Source: Oscillospiraceae bacterium
Lineage (GTDB): Bacteria > Bacillota > Clostridia > Oscillospirales > SIG627
Direction: 5' to 3'
Assembly (NCBI GenBank): GCA_034925865.1
Contig: JAYFRN010000018.1
Location: 1 to 48,637, forward strand
DNA length: 48,637 nucleotides
In this document: positions 17,134-26,154 of the stretch, piece by piece
How positions within the stretch are numbered: position 1 is the stretch's first letter
Layout of the letters: every line of letters begins with the position of its first letter
Translations under genes and position numbers: made by a program
Notes under the pieces: model-generated
Database searches by the model: none
Told to the model about the DNA's origin: nothing
Seen by the model: the letters and a program-made list of their open reading frames with translations, nothing else

Positions 17134-17951
17134 TGATAATCGATTTTCATACTCACGCATTTCCCGAAAGAATTGCGATGAAAGCCATGGAAAAGCTTTC
17201 GCAAACTTCAAAAATTCCGTATTATGGCGACGGGACACTTTCCGCCACGCTTTCCAATCTTGATAAAAGCGGTGCCGATAAAGCTGTGATCCTGCCTATC
17301 GCGACGCGTCCGGATAATCTCCGGACGCTAAATGATTATGCCGCCGCACACGATGGGCGTATAAGCGGAAATCCGGAATATGCGCGTTTTATTCAATTTG
17401 GAACAGTCCATCCGGACACACCCGACGTACTTGAGGAGCTTTGCCGGATTAAATCGCTTGGCCTTCCCGGAGTAAAGCTGCATCCCGACTATCAAGGCTT
17501 TTTCATAAATGAAGAAAAATTATACCCTATATATGAAAAAATCTCACAGCTCGGACTCATATGTATTTTTCATGCCGGATTTGATCCGGTTTCACCGGAT
17601 TTGATTCATGCCGATCCCAGGGAAAGCGCAAAAGTGCTTGAACGCTTTCCCGAAATGAAGGTTGTTCTGGCTCATATGGGCGGAATGTATCAGTTTGAGC
17701 TTGTTGATCAATACCTTGCAGGAAAATTTAAAAATCTCTGGTTAGATACGGCGATAATCTCGGGAAATATCGAAAAAGAGCTTTTAATGCGGATTATAAA
17801 AAAGCAAGGTGCCGGCCGCATATTGTTTGCAAGCGATTTTCCTTGGCATGAGACTGCGAATGAGCTTAGCTTTATCCGTTCGCTGCCTCTTGAAGACGGA
17901 GAGAAAGAATTGATTCTTGGTAAAAACGCAATGGAACTATTAGGGCTTTAA
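17133..17951 (+). CDS. Amidohydrolase-family metal-dependent hydrolase
   Basis: A TIM-barrel hydrolase of 272 residues, Amidohydrolase_2 type. The metal site elements are DFHTHAFP at the N terminus, the strand-end GVKLHPDYQGF, FHAGFD, LAHMGG and FASDFPWHE near the C terminus. Members act as decarboxylases, lactonases or amide hydrolases; the substrate cannot be told here. The ATG shares a base with the glyA stop (TAATG), and no separate ribosome binding site is needed. Confidence 0.85.
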   Translation: MIIDFHTHAFPERIAMKAMEKLSQTSKIPYYGDGTLSATLSNLDKSGADKAVILPIATRPDNLRTLNDYAAAHDGRISGNPEYARFIQFGTVHPDTPDVLEELCRIKSLGLPGVKLHPDYQGFFINEEKLYPIYEKISQLGLICIFHAGFDPVSPDLIHADPRESAKVLERFPEMKVVLAHMGGMYQFELVDQYLAGKFKNLWLDTAIISGNIEKELLMRIIKKQGAGRILFASDFPWHETANELSFIRSLPLEDGEKELILGKNAMELLGL

Positions 17952-18011
17952 ATTTGCAGGCAGTCTAATATCCGAAGGCGCTGCGATTAACATAAAAAGG
18001 CATGGTCGAAA

Positions 18012-19280
18012 ATGAAAAACATTCCTCTTGCCGAAAGAATACGGCCCGAAACGCTCGACGATGTCGTCGGACAGAGCCATATAATCGGAAAGAACGCCCC
18101 GCTCACAAAGCTGCTCGATTCCGGAAGACTTGTCAATATGATTTTCTACGGTCCTTCCGGGACAGGGAAGACGACGGTCGCGAATATTATAGCCAAACAG
18201 GCCGGCGTCACATTTTATAAACTGAATGCGACAAGTGCCGGGAGCGGAGACATACGCGATGTGCTTCACGAAACCGAAACGCTGTTCGGCACGGGCGGTA
18301 TTTTACTGTATCTTGATGAAATACAGTATCTGAACAAAAAACAACAACAGACTCTTCTTGAATATATTGAAGACGGGCGAGTCACGCTGATTGCCTCAAC
18401 CACGGAAAATCCTTATTTTGCGGTATACAAGGCGATTCTTTCGAGATGCACCGTATTCGAATTTAAACAAGTCCCACCATCCGAGACAAAAAAGGCGCTG
18501 CTTCGCGGATTTGAAAAGCTTTGCCGTGAATTTGATCAAAGCGATAAAAATGAAAAAGATAAAATAATCGATCCTTCCGCGCTTGATTATATCGTTTCCG
18601 CGTCCGGAGGAGATATCAGAAGTGCGCTGAATGCGCTTGAGTTGTCTTTTTATGCGTCCGGAGATGTGATAACAGAAGAAACGGCCCGTTCACTTACGAA
18701 CAAAGCTTATTCTTCATACGATCCAACAGGTGACGACAAATACGAGCTTGTCAGCGCTTTGCAAAAATCGATACGCGGAAGCGACGAAAACGCCGCGGTG
18801 TTTTATCTTGCGCGTCTGCTCCAATCCGGCGATCTTCTCAGCCCCTGCAGACGGCTTTTGGCCATAGCGTCTGAGGATATCGGTCTCGCGTTTCCTATGG
18901 CTGCCGCGATCACAAAGGCATGTGTGGACAGTGCGCTTTATCTCGGCTTGCCGGAGGCATCTCTACCGTTGTCAGAAGCGGCGGTTATGCTTGCCACGGC
19001 TCCAAAATCCAACAGCGCGTATATGGCATATGCCGCGGCATCTAAGGATATCGCCGAAGGACGCGGAAAGGATATGCCCGCTTATTTAAAGAACAATCAT
19101 ATGTTCGGAGAAAGCGAATTCAAGGGCGAATACAAATACCCGCACGATTACAAGGACAGGTATGTGGAGCAGCAATATCTGCCCAATGATTTAAAAGACA
19201 GAATTTATTATGAGTTTGCCTCCAATAAAACCGAACAAGCCGCCAAGGAATATTGGGACAGGATAAAAGGTAAAAAGTAA
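18012..19280 (+). CDS. rarA: Replication-associated recombination protein RarA (MgsA)
   Basis: An AAA+ ATPase of 422 residues related to clamp loaders, acting at stalled replication forks. It opens with PLAERIRPETLDDVVGQSHI. Walker A is GPSGTGKTT at 47-55, Walker B LLYLDEIQ near 100, and ASTTENPYFAV with ILSRC forms the sensor 1 and arginine-finger region. The C-terminal MgsA domain carries ASEDIGLAFPMAAAI and a YPHDYKDRYVEQQYLP-type ending. AAAAAGG is 11 bases before the ATG. It continues the plus-strand run with 60 bases to the previous gene and 13 to the next. Confidence 0.96.
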   Translation: MKNIPLAERIRPETLDDVVGQSHIIGKNAPLTKLLDSGRLVNMIFYGPSGTGKTTVANIIAKQAGVTFYKLNATSAGSGDIRDVLHETETLFGTGGILLYLDEIQYLNKKQQQTLLEYIEDGRVTLIASTTENPYFAVYKAILSRCTVFEFKQVPPSETKKALLRGFEKLCREFDQSDKNEKDKIIDPSALDYIVSASGGDIRSALNALELSFYASGDVITEETARSLTNKAYSSYDPTGDDKYELVSALQKSIRGSDENAAVFYLARLLQSGDLLSPCRRLLAIASEDIGLAFPMAAAITKACVDSALYLGLPEASLPLSEAAVMLATAPKSNSAYMAYAAASKDIAEGRGKDMPAYLKNNHMFGESEFKGEYKYPHDYKDRYVEQQYLPNDLKDRIYYEFASNKTEQAAKEYWDRIKGKK

Positions 19281-19293
19281 CGAGGTATTAGAT

Positions 19294-20013
19294 ATGAAAA
19301 CACAGATATGGGGACATCGAGGATCAAGCGGATATGCTCCAGAGAACACTATCGAGGCGTTTGAACTCGCTTTTAAAATGAACAGCGACGGGATCGAGCT
19401 GGATACACATATGACAAGAGACGGCTATATCGTCGTGTCTCATGATGAAAATACTCTTCGCTGCTGCGGATCAGACGCGATTATATCTGGTATGACTCTT
19501 GCCGAATTACGTGAGCTGAAAGCGTGCGGAGGCTTTGCCAATCAATATCCAAACGTGAAAATCCCGCTTCTCTCCGAGGTGCTGGAGCTTATGAAAAATA
19601 ATTCTGATAAATATCTTAATATTGAACTGAAGGCAACAAGCTGGGAATTTCTCGAAAAAACCGCGGAAATATGCGCGGAATCCGGGCTTTTACACCGAAT
19701 TATATTTTCAAGCTTTACGCGAACTGATTTGATTGGTGTAAAAACGATTCTGCCAACCGCAAAAACCGCGCTTTTATTCTGCGACGATTCTGATGCGATA
19801 AATTTCTGTGTCAAGAGCGGATGCTTCGCAGTGCATCCCGCGTATTTTTGGTGTACGCCGCAAAACATTTCCGCCGCTCATATGAACGGGCTTTTTGTCC
19901 ATCCGTGGACAGTCAATACACCGGAAATGCTTAAAAAAATGTATTCGGCCGGAGCCGACGCCGTTATTACCAACTATCCGGACATGGCTGTTCAGCTCAG
20001 AAATGAATTTTAA
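19294..20013 (+). CDS. Glycerophosphodiester phosphodiesterase
   Basis: A 239-residue TIM-barrel GDPD that hydrolyses glycerophosphodiesters to glycerol-3-phosphate and an alcohol. Conserved pieces are WGHRGSSGYAPENTIEAFE at the N terminus (catalytic His/Arg), DGIELDTHMTRDGYIVVSHD (metal-binding Glu/Asp and second His), LNIELKA, and the C-terminal HPWTVNTPEMLKKMYSAGADAVITNYPD. There is no signal peptide, so it is cytoplasmic. Ribosome binding site CGAGG, 13 bases after rarA. Confidence 0.95.
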   Translation: MKTQIWGHRGSSGYAPENTIEAFELAFKMNSDGIELDTHMTRDGYIVVSHDENTLRCCGSDAIISGMTLAELRELKACGGFANQYPNVKIPLLSEVLELMKNNSDKYLNIELKATSWEFLEKTAEICAESGLLHRIIFSSFTRTDLIGVKTILPTAKTALLFCDDSDAINFCVKSGCFAVHPAYFWCTPQNISAAHMNGLFVHPWTVNTPEMLKKMYSAGADAVITNYPDMAVQLRNEF

Positions 20014-20043
20014 CAAGAATAAAATACATAAGGAGAAGCAAAT

Positions 20044-20556
20044 ATGGTCAGATCATTTTTCAGCGATTTTAAAAAATTCATATCAAGAGGAAGCGTTATT
20101 GATCTCGCCGTTGCCGTCATCATAGGCGCCGCGTTCAACAAAATCATAAGTTCCTTTGTCGCGGATGTCCTTATGCCGCTGCTCGGAATTATAACCGGAA
20201 AGGTAAGCCTGTCGGCATTGAAATGGGTGATCATTGAGGGGGCGGGAGAGAATCCCGGAGTTATTGTAAGCTACGGACAGTTTCTTCAGAATATCGTTGA
20301 TTTTTTGATTATTGCGTTTGTTGTATTCGTCATCGTCAGATCCTTCAATGTTGTTAAAGACAAGCTTGATGAGGAAGAAAAAAAGAAAACAGCTGCCGCG
20401 GACAAGAAAAAAGCGGATGAAGAAAAAGCAGCCGCTTTGAAAAAAGCGGAAGAAGAAACCCGTCACATCGTGGAAGATCAACACGCGAGGCAGGAAGAAT
20501 ATCATGCGATTATAGAAATACGTGACCTTCTCAGAGAAATTAAAGGAAATAAATAA
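20044..20556 (+). CDS. mscL: Large-conductance mechanosensitive channel MscL with long charged tail
   Basis: Homopentameric emergency valve that opens under membrane tension. The N-terminal FSDFKKFISRGSVIDLAVAV and first membrane helix (VIIGAAFNKIISSFVADVLMP) are canonical, and the second membrane helix is FLIIAFVVFVIVRSFN. The protein is 170 residues, longer than the usual ~130-150. The extra length is a Lys/Glu/Ala-rich segment (about 117-145) placed before the normal C-terminal helix (EIRDLLREIK). It should form a longer cytoplasmic coiled-coil bundle. Ribosome binding site AAGGAG. Confidence 0.96.
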   Translation: MVRSFFSDFKKFISRGSVIDLAVAVIIGAAFNKIISSFVADVLMPLLGIITGKVSLSALKWVIIEGAGENPGVIVSYGQFLQNIVDFLIIAFVVFVIVRSFNVVKDKLDEEEKKKTAAADKKKADEEKAAALKKAEEETRHIVEDQHARQEEYHAIIEIRDLLREIKGNK

Positions 20557-20562
20557 AGTCAA

Positions 20563-21366
20563 ATGTATAAAAGTAATTCAGGATGCGGCAATGCCGTTTC
20601 AAAAAGTAAAATGAAAAGAGCCTTTGCCGCCGCAGGTATTGTCCCCGGCGACACTCTTTTAATGCATGGCGCTCTTTCGGCAATCGGTTACGCCGAAAAC
20701 GGCGCCGACGATGTTATAGACGCGCTCATGGAGCTTATCGGAACAGAGGGCACCTTGGCTGTCGTCGCAATGAGCGGAAATCAACCGTTTGACGCTGCCA
20801 CCTCTCCTTCCTCCGTCGGAATACTCACGGAAACTTTACGCCTGCGTCCGGGTGCGTATCGCAGCCTGCGCCCGGTTCATTCGATTGCCGCGATCGGAAA
20901 GCGTGCGAAAGAGCTTACCGAAGATCATGACAAGGCCCAGACAAATTGCGGCGAAGGCACTCCGTACACAAAACTGCGTGATATGCACGGCAAAATAATT
21001 CTACTCGGCGTAGATATGAACAGGAATACGACACTGCATTCAGTCGAGGATATATGTGACTGTTCATACCTTGAGGAGAGAACAATGCTGATGCCGACCT
21101 ATTATCCGGATTATGAAGGTAAAACGATCACCGTTAGAAAATTCCCGCCCGGTCATCGCGATTTTCTGAAGCTCGTTCCTGTTTTACGGCGTGCCGGCGC
21201 TGTTAAAGAGACTGTGGTCGGAAAAGCGTGTGTAAAGGTGATTGATGCCGCGATGATGTTTGACATAGCCGTTAAGGCGGTTTCCGAAGACGAAATGTTT
21301 TTTATGTGTGATAATCCCGCTTGCCAATACTGCTCCGCGGCAAGAAAGGCGGCAAAAAATGTATAA
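20563..21366 (+). CDS. AAC(3)-family N-acetyltransferase
   Basis: A protein of 267 residues with the Antibiotic_NAT fold: PGDTLLMHGALSAIGY, VIDALMELIGTEGTLAVVAMSG, SPSSVGILTETLRLRPGAYRS, HSIAAIGKRAKELT, GEGTPYTKL and the catalytic region KIILLGVDMNRNTTLHSVED with its histidine. The family transfers acetyl groups from acetyl-CoA to amines; members include aminoglycoside 3-N-acetyltransferases but also biosynthetic enzymes. Nothing nearby suggests a resistance cassette; it sits in a conserved housekeeping run and overlaps the next gene by 8 bases. Its C terminus has a CDNPACQYC cysteine cluster not typical of the family. Confidence 0.85.
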   Translation: MYKSNSGCGNAVSKSKMKRAFAAAGIVPGDTLLMHGALSAIGYAENGADDVIDALMELIGTEGTLAVVAMSGNQPFDAATSPSSVGILTETLRLRPGAYRSLRPVHSIAAIGKRAKELTEDHDKAQTNCGEGTPYTKLRDMHGKIILLGVDMNRNTTLHSVEDICDCSYLEERTMLMPTYYPDYEGKTITVRKFPPGHRDFLKLVPVLRRAGAVKETVVGKACVKVIDAAMMFDIAVKAVSEDEMFFMCDNPACQYCSAARKAAKNV

Positions 21367-22093
21367 ATATTCGCTCCGTTCTCCCGTTGCCGGCAATTAT
21401 CCGGAAAAAAGCTCGTTCGAAGGAAGCTTTGATATAAAAAACCTCGAAATAGACGATCCGTTTTTCGGAACACCGCTTTCAGAAGCTTCAAACGATGTTA
21501 TAGAGGATGCCCGAAAAGCCCTTGTCTCGTCGAAATCACGTATTGTTTTATATACCGTGAGAATGCCGCATGCTGATATCAAGGCATACGAACGGTTTTT
21601 CCGTGCCGCTCACCTTTTAAATATCGAGAATATAAAGCTTTGCCTCTGCACCTTCGGAAAAAAGCCGGAAATGAGAGATTTAAAGGAAATTATTAATCTT
21701 GCAGACATTTTCGGCATGGGACTCTTATTTGAGCCTCGTGCGAAGTATCCTGTCTTTACCGACGCGCTTTACATGGAGCTGCGGACATATGCTCCCGGTA
21801 CGGTCGGTCTGATATTCAATCCCGCCGAATATGTCGCCATGGGAAAAATGCCGTTTTTACAGGTATTGTATAAATCAAAATTCAAGCATGATATTCGGTT
21901 TTTGAGAATAAATGACGCTTTGTCAGGAGGCGAACCCACACAAATTGAATGCGGGAACGCGGAAATCAAAGAATGTGCTTCAGCTCTGATCGCGAGGGGA
22001 TACAGAGGATATTTTTCTTTCCGTGAATATGCTCCGGATATTTCTCTTTCTTCCGTGATCGGCGCATTTGATAAAATGATGTCGGAAATGTAA
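21359..22093 (+). CDS. Degenerate xylose isomerase-like TIM-barrel protein
   Basis: A protein of 244 residues. ATG 21359 is chosen because AGAAAGG (21343-21349) lies 9 bases upstream; it overlaps the previous stop by 8 bases. A longer reading from 21308 would lie inside the preceding gene. The strand-helix periodicity (RIVLYTVRMPH, NIKLCLCTFGK, GMGLLFEPRAKY, GTVGLIFNPAEYVAMG, IRFLRINDALSGG, GYRGYFSFREY) resembles sugar phosphate isomerase/epimerase barrels. The Glu-Asp-His-Glu metal ligands are mostly not recognisable, so it may be non-catalytic. Its stop shares a base with the nth start (TAATG). Confidence 0.65.
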   Translation: MYKYSLRSPVAGNYPEKSSFEGSFDIKNLEIDDPFFGTPLSEASNDVIEDARKALVSSKSRIVLYTVRMPHADIKAYERFFRAAHLLNIENIKLCLCTFGKKPEMRDLKEIINLADIFGMGLLFEPRAKYPVFTDALYMELRTYAPGTVGLIFNPAEYVAMGKMPFLQVLYKSKFKHDIRFLRINDALSGGEPTQIECGNAEIKECASALIARGYRGYFSFREYAPDISLSSVIGAFDKMMSEM

Positions 22094-22794
22094 TGAATAA
22101 ATATTCTCAATGCTTGTCCTTGCCGAAAGAGGCCGGAAATCCGTCAAAAAAAGCGGAGCTTGCCTGTTCGGTTAAAGACGCTCTTTTTGAAATGTATCCC
22201 GGGGCCTCCTGCGCGCTGGATTATGCGCCGGGCGACGATAACGATGCGTTCAGGCTGCTTATCATGGCGCGTCTTTCCGCGCAGTGTACCGATAAACGTG
22301 TAAACGAGGTTTCAAAGCAGCTTTTTAAATCCTACCCCACGCCATACGCGATGGCGGATGCCGATATAAATGAACTTGAGCGTATTGTATATCCATGCGG
22401 CGTATACAAGGTGAAATCCAGAAATATTCTTGATATGTCACGCATTATATGCGAAAAATACGGCGGTAAAGTTCCGGATGACGAAAAAGAACTTCTCGCT
22501 CTCCCCGGTGTCGGACAAAAGATAACCAATCTTATGATGGGCGATGTATTCGGAAAGCCTGCGATTGTCGCCGACACTCATTGCATACGAATATCGAACA
22601 AGCTCGGTCTTTGCTCGTCAGCTGATCCGGACAAGATTACCGCCGAGCTTACAAAGCTCATTGACTACAAGGATCGTGCCGCGTTTTGCCACGCGGCAGT
22701 GCTCTTCGGGAGAGAATTTTGTACGGCGCGTTCTCCGCGCTGCGAGCTTTGCCCGCTGGCAAAGAAGCTCAACGAAAGGTTTACGGTAAATTAA
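22093..22794 (+). CDS. nth: Endonuclease III (DNA glycosylase/AP lyase) lacking one Fe-S cysteine
   Basis: Removes oxidised pyrimidines and cleaves abasic sites. It has 233 residues. The helix-hairpin-helix LPGVGQKITN contains the catalytic lysine K143, and the catalytic aspartate D161 is in ADTH, 18 residues on as in E. coli (K120/D138). The Fe-S loop has C210, C217 and C220 in CTARSPRCELC, matching C-x6-C-x2-C, but where the fourth ligand (x5-C) should be there is L226. The cluster may be incomplete or use another ligand. It is coupled to the previous gene by TAATG and followed by polA after one base. Confidence 0.93.
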   Translation: MNKYSQCLSLPKEAGNPSKKAELACSVKDALFEMYPGASCALDYAPGDDNDAFRLLIMARLSAQCTDKRVNEVSKQLFKSYPTPYAMADADINELERIVYPCGVYKVKSRNILDMSRIICEKYGGKVPDDEKELLALPGVGQKITNLMMGDVFGKPAIVADTHCIRISNKLGLCSSADPDKITAELTKLIDYKDRAAFCHAAVLFGREFCTARSPRCELCPLAKKLNERFTVN

Positions 22795-22795
22795 A

Positions 22796-25429
22796 ATGAA
22801 AAAGCTGCTCATTATTGACGGAAACAGCATAATGAACCGCGCCTTTTACGGAATAAAACCGCTCACGACGAGCGATGGGCTTTATACTAACGCGGTATAC
22901 GGATTTGTAAACATAATAAAAAAACACCTTGATTCAATAAATCCTAATTATGCGGCGTGCGCTTTTGATCTCAGAGAAAAGACCTTTCGTCATGAAATGT
23001 ATACCGAATACAAGGCTACCCGAAAGGGTATGCCCGAAGAACTTGCGATGCAGGTTGAATATGTCCGCGCCGCCGCTGCCGCTTTGGGGCTTAATATTCT
23101 CACAAAGGCCGGATATGAGGCCGACGATATTCTCGGAACGGCTGCCGATGTATGCGAGCGCGAACAAAGCGATATAATGGCATATATCGTGACCGGAGAC
23201 AGAGACTCGCTTCAGCTTGTTTCAGATAAAGTTACCATAATTCTCGCCACAACATCGTCGGACGAAAAATATACGCCCGAGGACATAAAAGCCCGTTATG
23301 GAATTGAATCGAAACAGCTTATTGACGTCAAGGCGTTAATGGGCGACACATCGGACAATATACCCGGTGTAAAAGGAATAGGCGAAAAGACCGCGTTGAA
23401 GCTGATCGGTGAATGCGGCAGCCTTGATTCGGTTTACGGCAATTTAGAAACAGTTCAGGTATCCCAATCGGTAAAAGCGAAGCTGTCCGACGGCAAAGAA
23501 AGCGCGTATATGAGCCGAAAGCTCGCCGAGATATGCAGGTGTGTGCCTGGCTTTCCGCCGCTTGACGAGTTAAAACGAAAGGATATCGACCGTCCAGAGC
23601 TCAAAAAGCTGTTCACAAAGCTCGAATTTTTCAAGCTTATAAAAACCTTTTCGCTTGAGGATATTTCTGAAAATACATTTACATCCGGTCCGGATTCCGT
23701 ATTGCCGGCGGAACGCCAGATATCGCTTGATGATAATAATTTATGCCAACCCGCTCCCGCGGAAATCACTATAGCGGAAGCCATAAGTGCAGAAAGCTTA
23801 AGGGCCTTACGCGAAAAATCAGATATAATATACCTTTTTTATGATTCTGCAGAAACAGAATCAATGCCTTATTTGTCCGTCGGAGGCAGGATTTACAGAA
23901 TAGAAAGCAAAGACATTTTAAAAGAACTCATAAATCTTGAGCCTGTCGTATTATCATATAAGGATTACTGCCATTATTACGCCGGGAAAATCGATTCCGA
24001 TATTTCAAAGCTAAGTGTTAAATTCGATCTATCGCTTGCGCAGTATATAATTAATCCGGCCGATAACGCCGCAACTCCGCAAAAGCTCGCTTTCATTTAT
24101 CTGGGACGCACAATCCCGAAGGCCGCCGAACACGACGCTTTTCTGATGCTCTCAATTATGGAGCCGCTGTATACGGCGCTTTCAAAGAAGCTTTCCGAAT
24201 CCGGTGCGCAGAAACTGTATTTTGATATAGAGCTTCCGCTGTCGCGTGTGCTCGCGAAGGCGGAGCTTGTCGGATTCAAGGTAAATTCGGACGGATTAAA
24301 GGAATATGGACGGATATTGACCGAACAGACAGCCGTCATCGAAAAAAAGATATATGAAGAAGCCGGTCAGACCTTTAATATTAATTCTCCTAAACAGCTC
24401 GGATATATTCTGTTCGAGGTGCTAAATCTGCCGCATGGTAAAAAGACAAAAACGGGATTTTCCACCGGAGCCGATATACTTGACGAGCTCAGGGGTTTAT
24501 CGCCTGTGGTTTCCGACATACTTGAATTCAGAAAGCTGTCAAAGCTTTTAAACACTTATGCTCTTGGTCTCTTAAAGGTGATATCGCCTTCAGACGGCAG
24601 AATACATACCTCGTTCAACCAGACGCTGACAATGACCGGCAGGCTGTCCTCAACAGAGCCGAATCTGCAGAACATCCCGGTTAAAACGGAGGAGGGCAGA
24701 GAGCTAAGACGGTTCTTTATTCCACAGGATGAAAGCCACCTGCTGATTGACGCAGACTACTCCCAGATAGAGCTCAGGATTCTGGCCTGTATATCAGATG
24801 ACGAGAACATGAAAAAAGCGTTCCGCGATGGAAATGATATCCACACCCAGACCGCTTCGGAAATTTTCCATGTCCCTCAATGCGCCGTTACACCGGCAAT
24901 GCGTAAAAACGCCAAAGCCGTTAACTTCGGAATAGTGTACGGAATAGGAGAATTCTCGCTTTCTAAAGATATTGGCGTTTCCATGAAAACGGCAAAGGAC
25001 TATATCGACAGGTATTTCGACACCTACCCGAAGGTGAGGTCATATCTCGACAATACCGTGGCCGACGCGAAACGGAATGGCTTTGTAAAGACGCTTTTCG
25101 GGCGCGTAAGGTATATCCAGGAGCTTTCAGCTAAAAACAAAAACACGGCGTCATTCGGAGCGCGCGTCGCAATGAACACGCCGATACAGGGCACTGCGGC
25201 TGATATAATAAAACTCGCGATGGTAAACGTCGATCGAAGGCTTGAACGGGAAGGCTTGCGTTCACGGCTGATCCTTCAGGTACATGACGAGCTTATTATT
25301 GAAGCGCCTAAATCCGAAGCGGAATATGTAAAAAAGCTTCTTAAGGAAGAAATGGAAAACGCCGTCAGCTTTGACGTTGCGCTGACCGCGGATGTCGGCA
25401 TCGGTGAGAACTGGCTTGATGCAAAATAG
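22796..25429 (+). CDS. polA: DNA polymerase I
   Basis: An 877-residue repair and Okazaki-fragment polymerase. The N-terminal 5'-3' exonuclease (1-~290) has LLIIDGNSIMNRAFYG, YEADDILGT, GDRDSLQLV and DNIPGVKGIGEKTA. The middle 3'-5' exonuclease domain is degenerate: the DxE of Exo I is replaced by YDSAETES and the Asp of Exo II is not visible, so proofreading is probably lost, as in Bacillus. The polymerase domain is complete: DADYSQIELRI with D654, KAVNFGIVYGIG, and LQVHDELIIE with D831. The ATG follows the nth stop by one base, forming a repair pair. Confidence 0.98.
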   Translation: MKKLLIIDGNSIMNRAFYGIKPLTTSDGLYTNAVYGFVNIIKKHLDSINPNYAACAFDLREKTFRHEMYTEYKATRKGMPEELAMQVEYVRAAAAALGLNILTKAGYEADDILGTAADVCEREQSDIMAYIVTGDRDSLQLVSDKVTIILATTSSDEKYTPEDIKARYGIESKQLIDVKALMGDTSDNIPGVKGIGEKTALKLIGECGSLDSVYGNLETVQVSQSVKAKLSDGKESAYMSRKLAEICRCVPGFPPLDELKRKDIDRPELKKLFTKLEFFKLIKTFSLEDISENTFTSGPDSVLPAERQISLDDNNLCQPAPAEITIAEAISAESLRALREKSDIIYLFYDSAETESMPYLSVGGRIYRIESKDILKELINLEPVVLSYKDYCHYYAGKIDSDISKLSVKFDLSLAQYIINPADNAATPQKLAFIYLGRTIPKAAEHDAFLMLSIMEPLYTALSKKLSESGAQKLYFDIELPLSRVLAKAELVGFKVNSDGLKEYGRILTEQTAVIEKKIYEEAGQTFNINSPKQLGYILFEVLNLPHGKKTKTGFSTGADILDELRGLSPVVSDILEFRKLSKLLNTYALGLLKVISPSDGRIHTSFNQTLTMTGRLSSTEPNLQNIPVKTEEGRELRRFFIPQDESHLLIDADYSQIELRILACISDDENMKKAFRDGNDIHTQTASEIFHVPQCAVTPAMRKNAKAVNFGIVYGIGEFSLSKDIGVSMKTAKDYIDRYFDTYPKVRSYLDNTVADAKRNGFVKTLFGRVRYIQELSAKNKNTASFGARVAMNTPIQGTAADIIKLAMVNVDRRLEREGLRSRLILQVHDELIIEAPKSEAEYVKKLLKEEMENAVSFDVALTADVGIGENWLDAK

Positions 25430-25491
25430 CTCTATGCAGAATTAATTACATTAAGAACCGGTTTTGATTTTATAAGCGGAGGAATATTATT

Positions 25492-26148
25492 ATGGAAAAA
25501 GATTTTATAGAATTCATGCTCGATTCCGGCGTGCTGAAATTCGGAGAATTTACGACAAAATCAGGAAGACTGTCGCCGTATTTTATAAATACCGGACTTT
25601 ATAATACAGGTAAAAAGCTTTTTAAGCTCGGCGGATATTACGCGGACACTCTGTATCAAGCGGTTAAGGACAATGATGGTTATGACGCTTTGTTCGGACC
25701 CGCTTATAAAGGAATTCCGCTTGCTGCTATGACCGCCGCCGTATTAAGCTCAAAATACGGTATTGACAAGGGCTACTTTTTCAACCGCAAGGAAGCGAAG
25801 GATCACGGAGAGGGAGGCAGCTTTGTCGGATATGTTCCGGCTCCTGGGAAAAAGGCCGTTATAATCGAGGATGTAATAACAGCGGGCACCGCCGTCAGAG
25901 AAGTCATGCCGCTGCTCGACGCGCTCGGAATTAAAGTCAGCGATATGATCATATCCGTAAACAGAGCAGAAAAAGGAGCAAACGGAACCAAAAGCGCCGT
26001 TTCTGAAATATTTGAAGAATTCGGAATCAGGGTACATTCCATAGTCAATGTATATGATATATATGAATACATGAAAAACAGCGAAGCATACGCAAAATAC
26101 GCTTCGCTGATGGAATCCTATATGGACAGATACTGCGAAAAGCTTTAA
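25492..26148 (+). CDS. pyrE: Orotate phosphoribosyltransferase
   Basis: Makes OMP from orotate and PRPP in pyrimidine synthesis. It has 218 residues. SGRLSPYFINTG is the orotate-binding start, FNRKEAKDHGEGG the flexible catalytic loop, and VIIEDVITAGTAV (123-135) the PRPP motif with E126 and D127. Ribosome binding site GCGGAGG. It stands apart from other pyr genes in this window; 62 bases separate it from polA. It ends 6 bases from the convergent spoVFB stop with no terminator between. Confidence 0.96.
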   Translation: MEKDFIEFMLDSGVLKFGEFTTKSGRLSPYFINTGLYNTGKKLFKLGGYYADTLYQAVKDNDGYDALFGPAYKGIPLAAMTAAVLSSKYGIDKGYFFNRKEAKDHGEGGSFVGYVPAPGKKAVIIEDVITAGTAVREVMPLLDALGIKVSDMIISVNRAEKGANGTKSAVSEIFEEFGIRVHSIVNVYDIYEYMKNSEAYAKYASLMESYMDRYCEKL

Positions 26149-26154
26149 ACGGGT

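Noticed and set aside
20563-21366. Aminoglycoside resistance gene
   Set aside because: The fold is AAC(3)-like, but the context is a conserved housekeeping run without mobile signs; many family members are not resistance enzymes.
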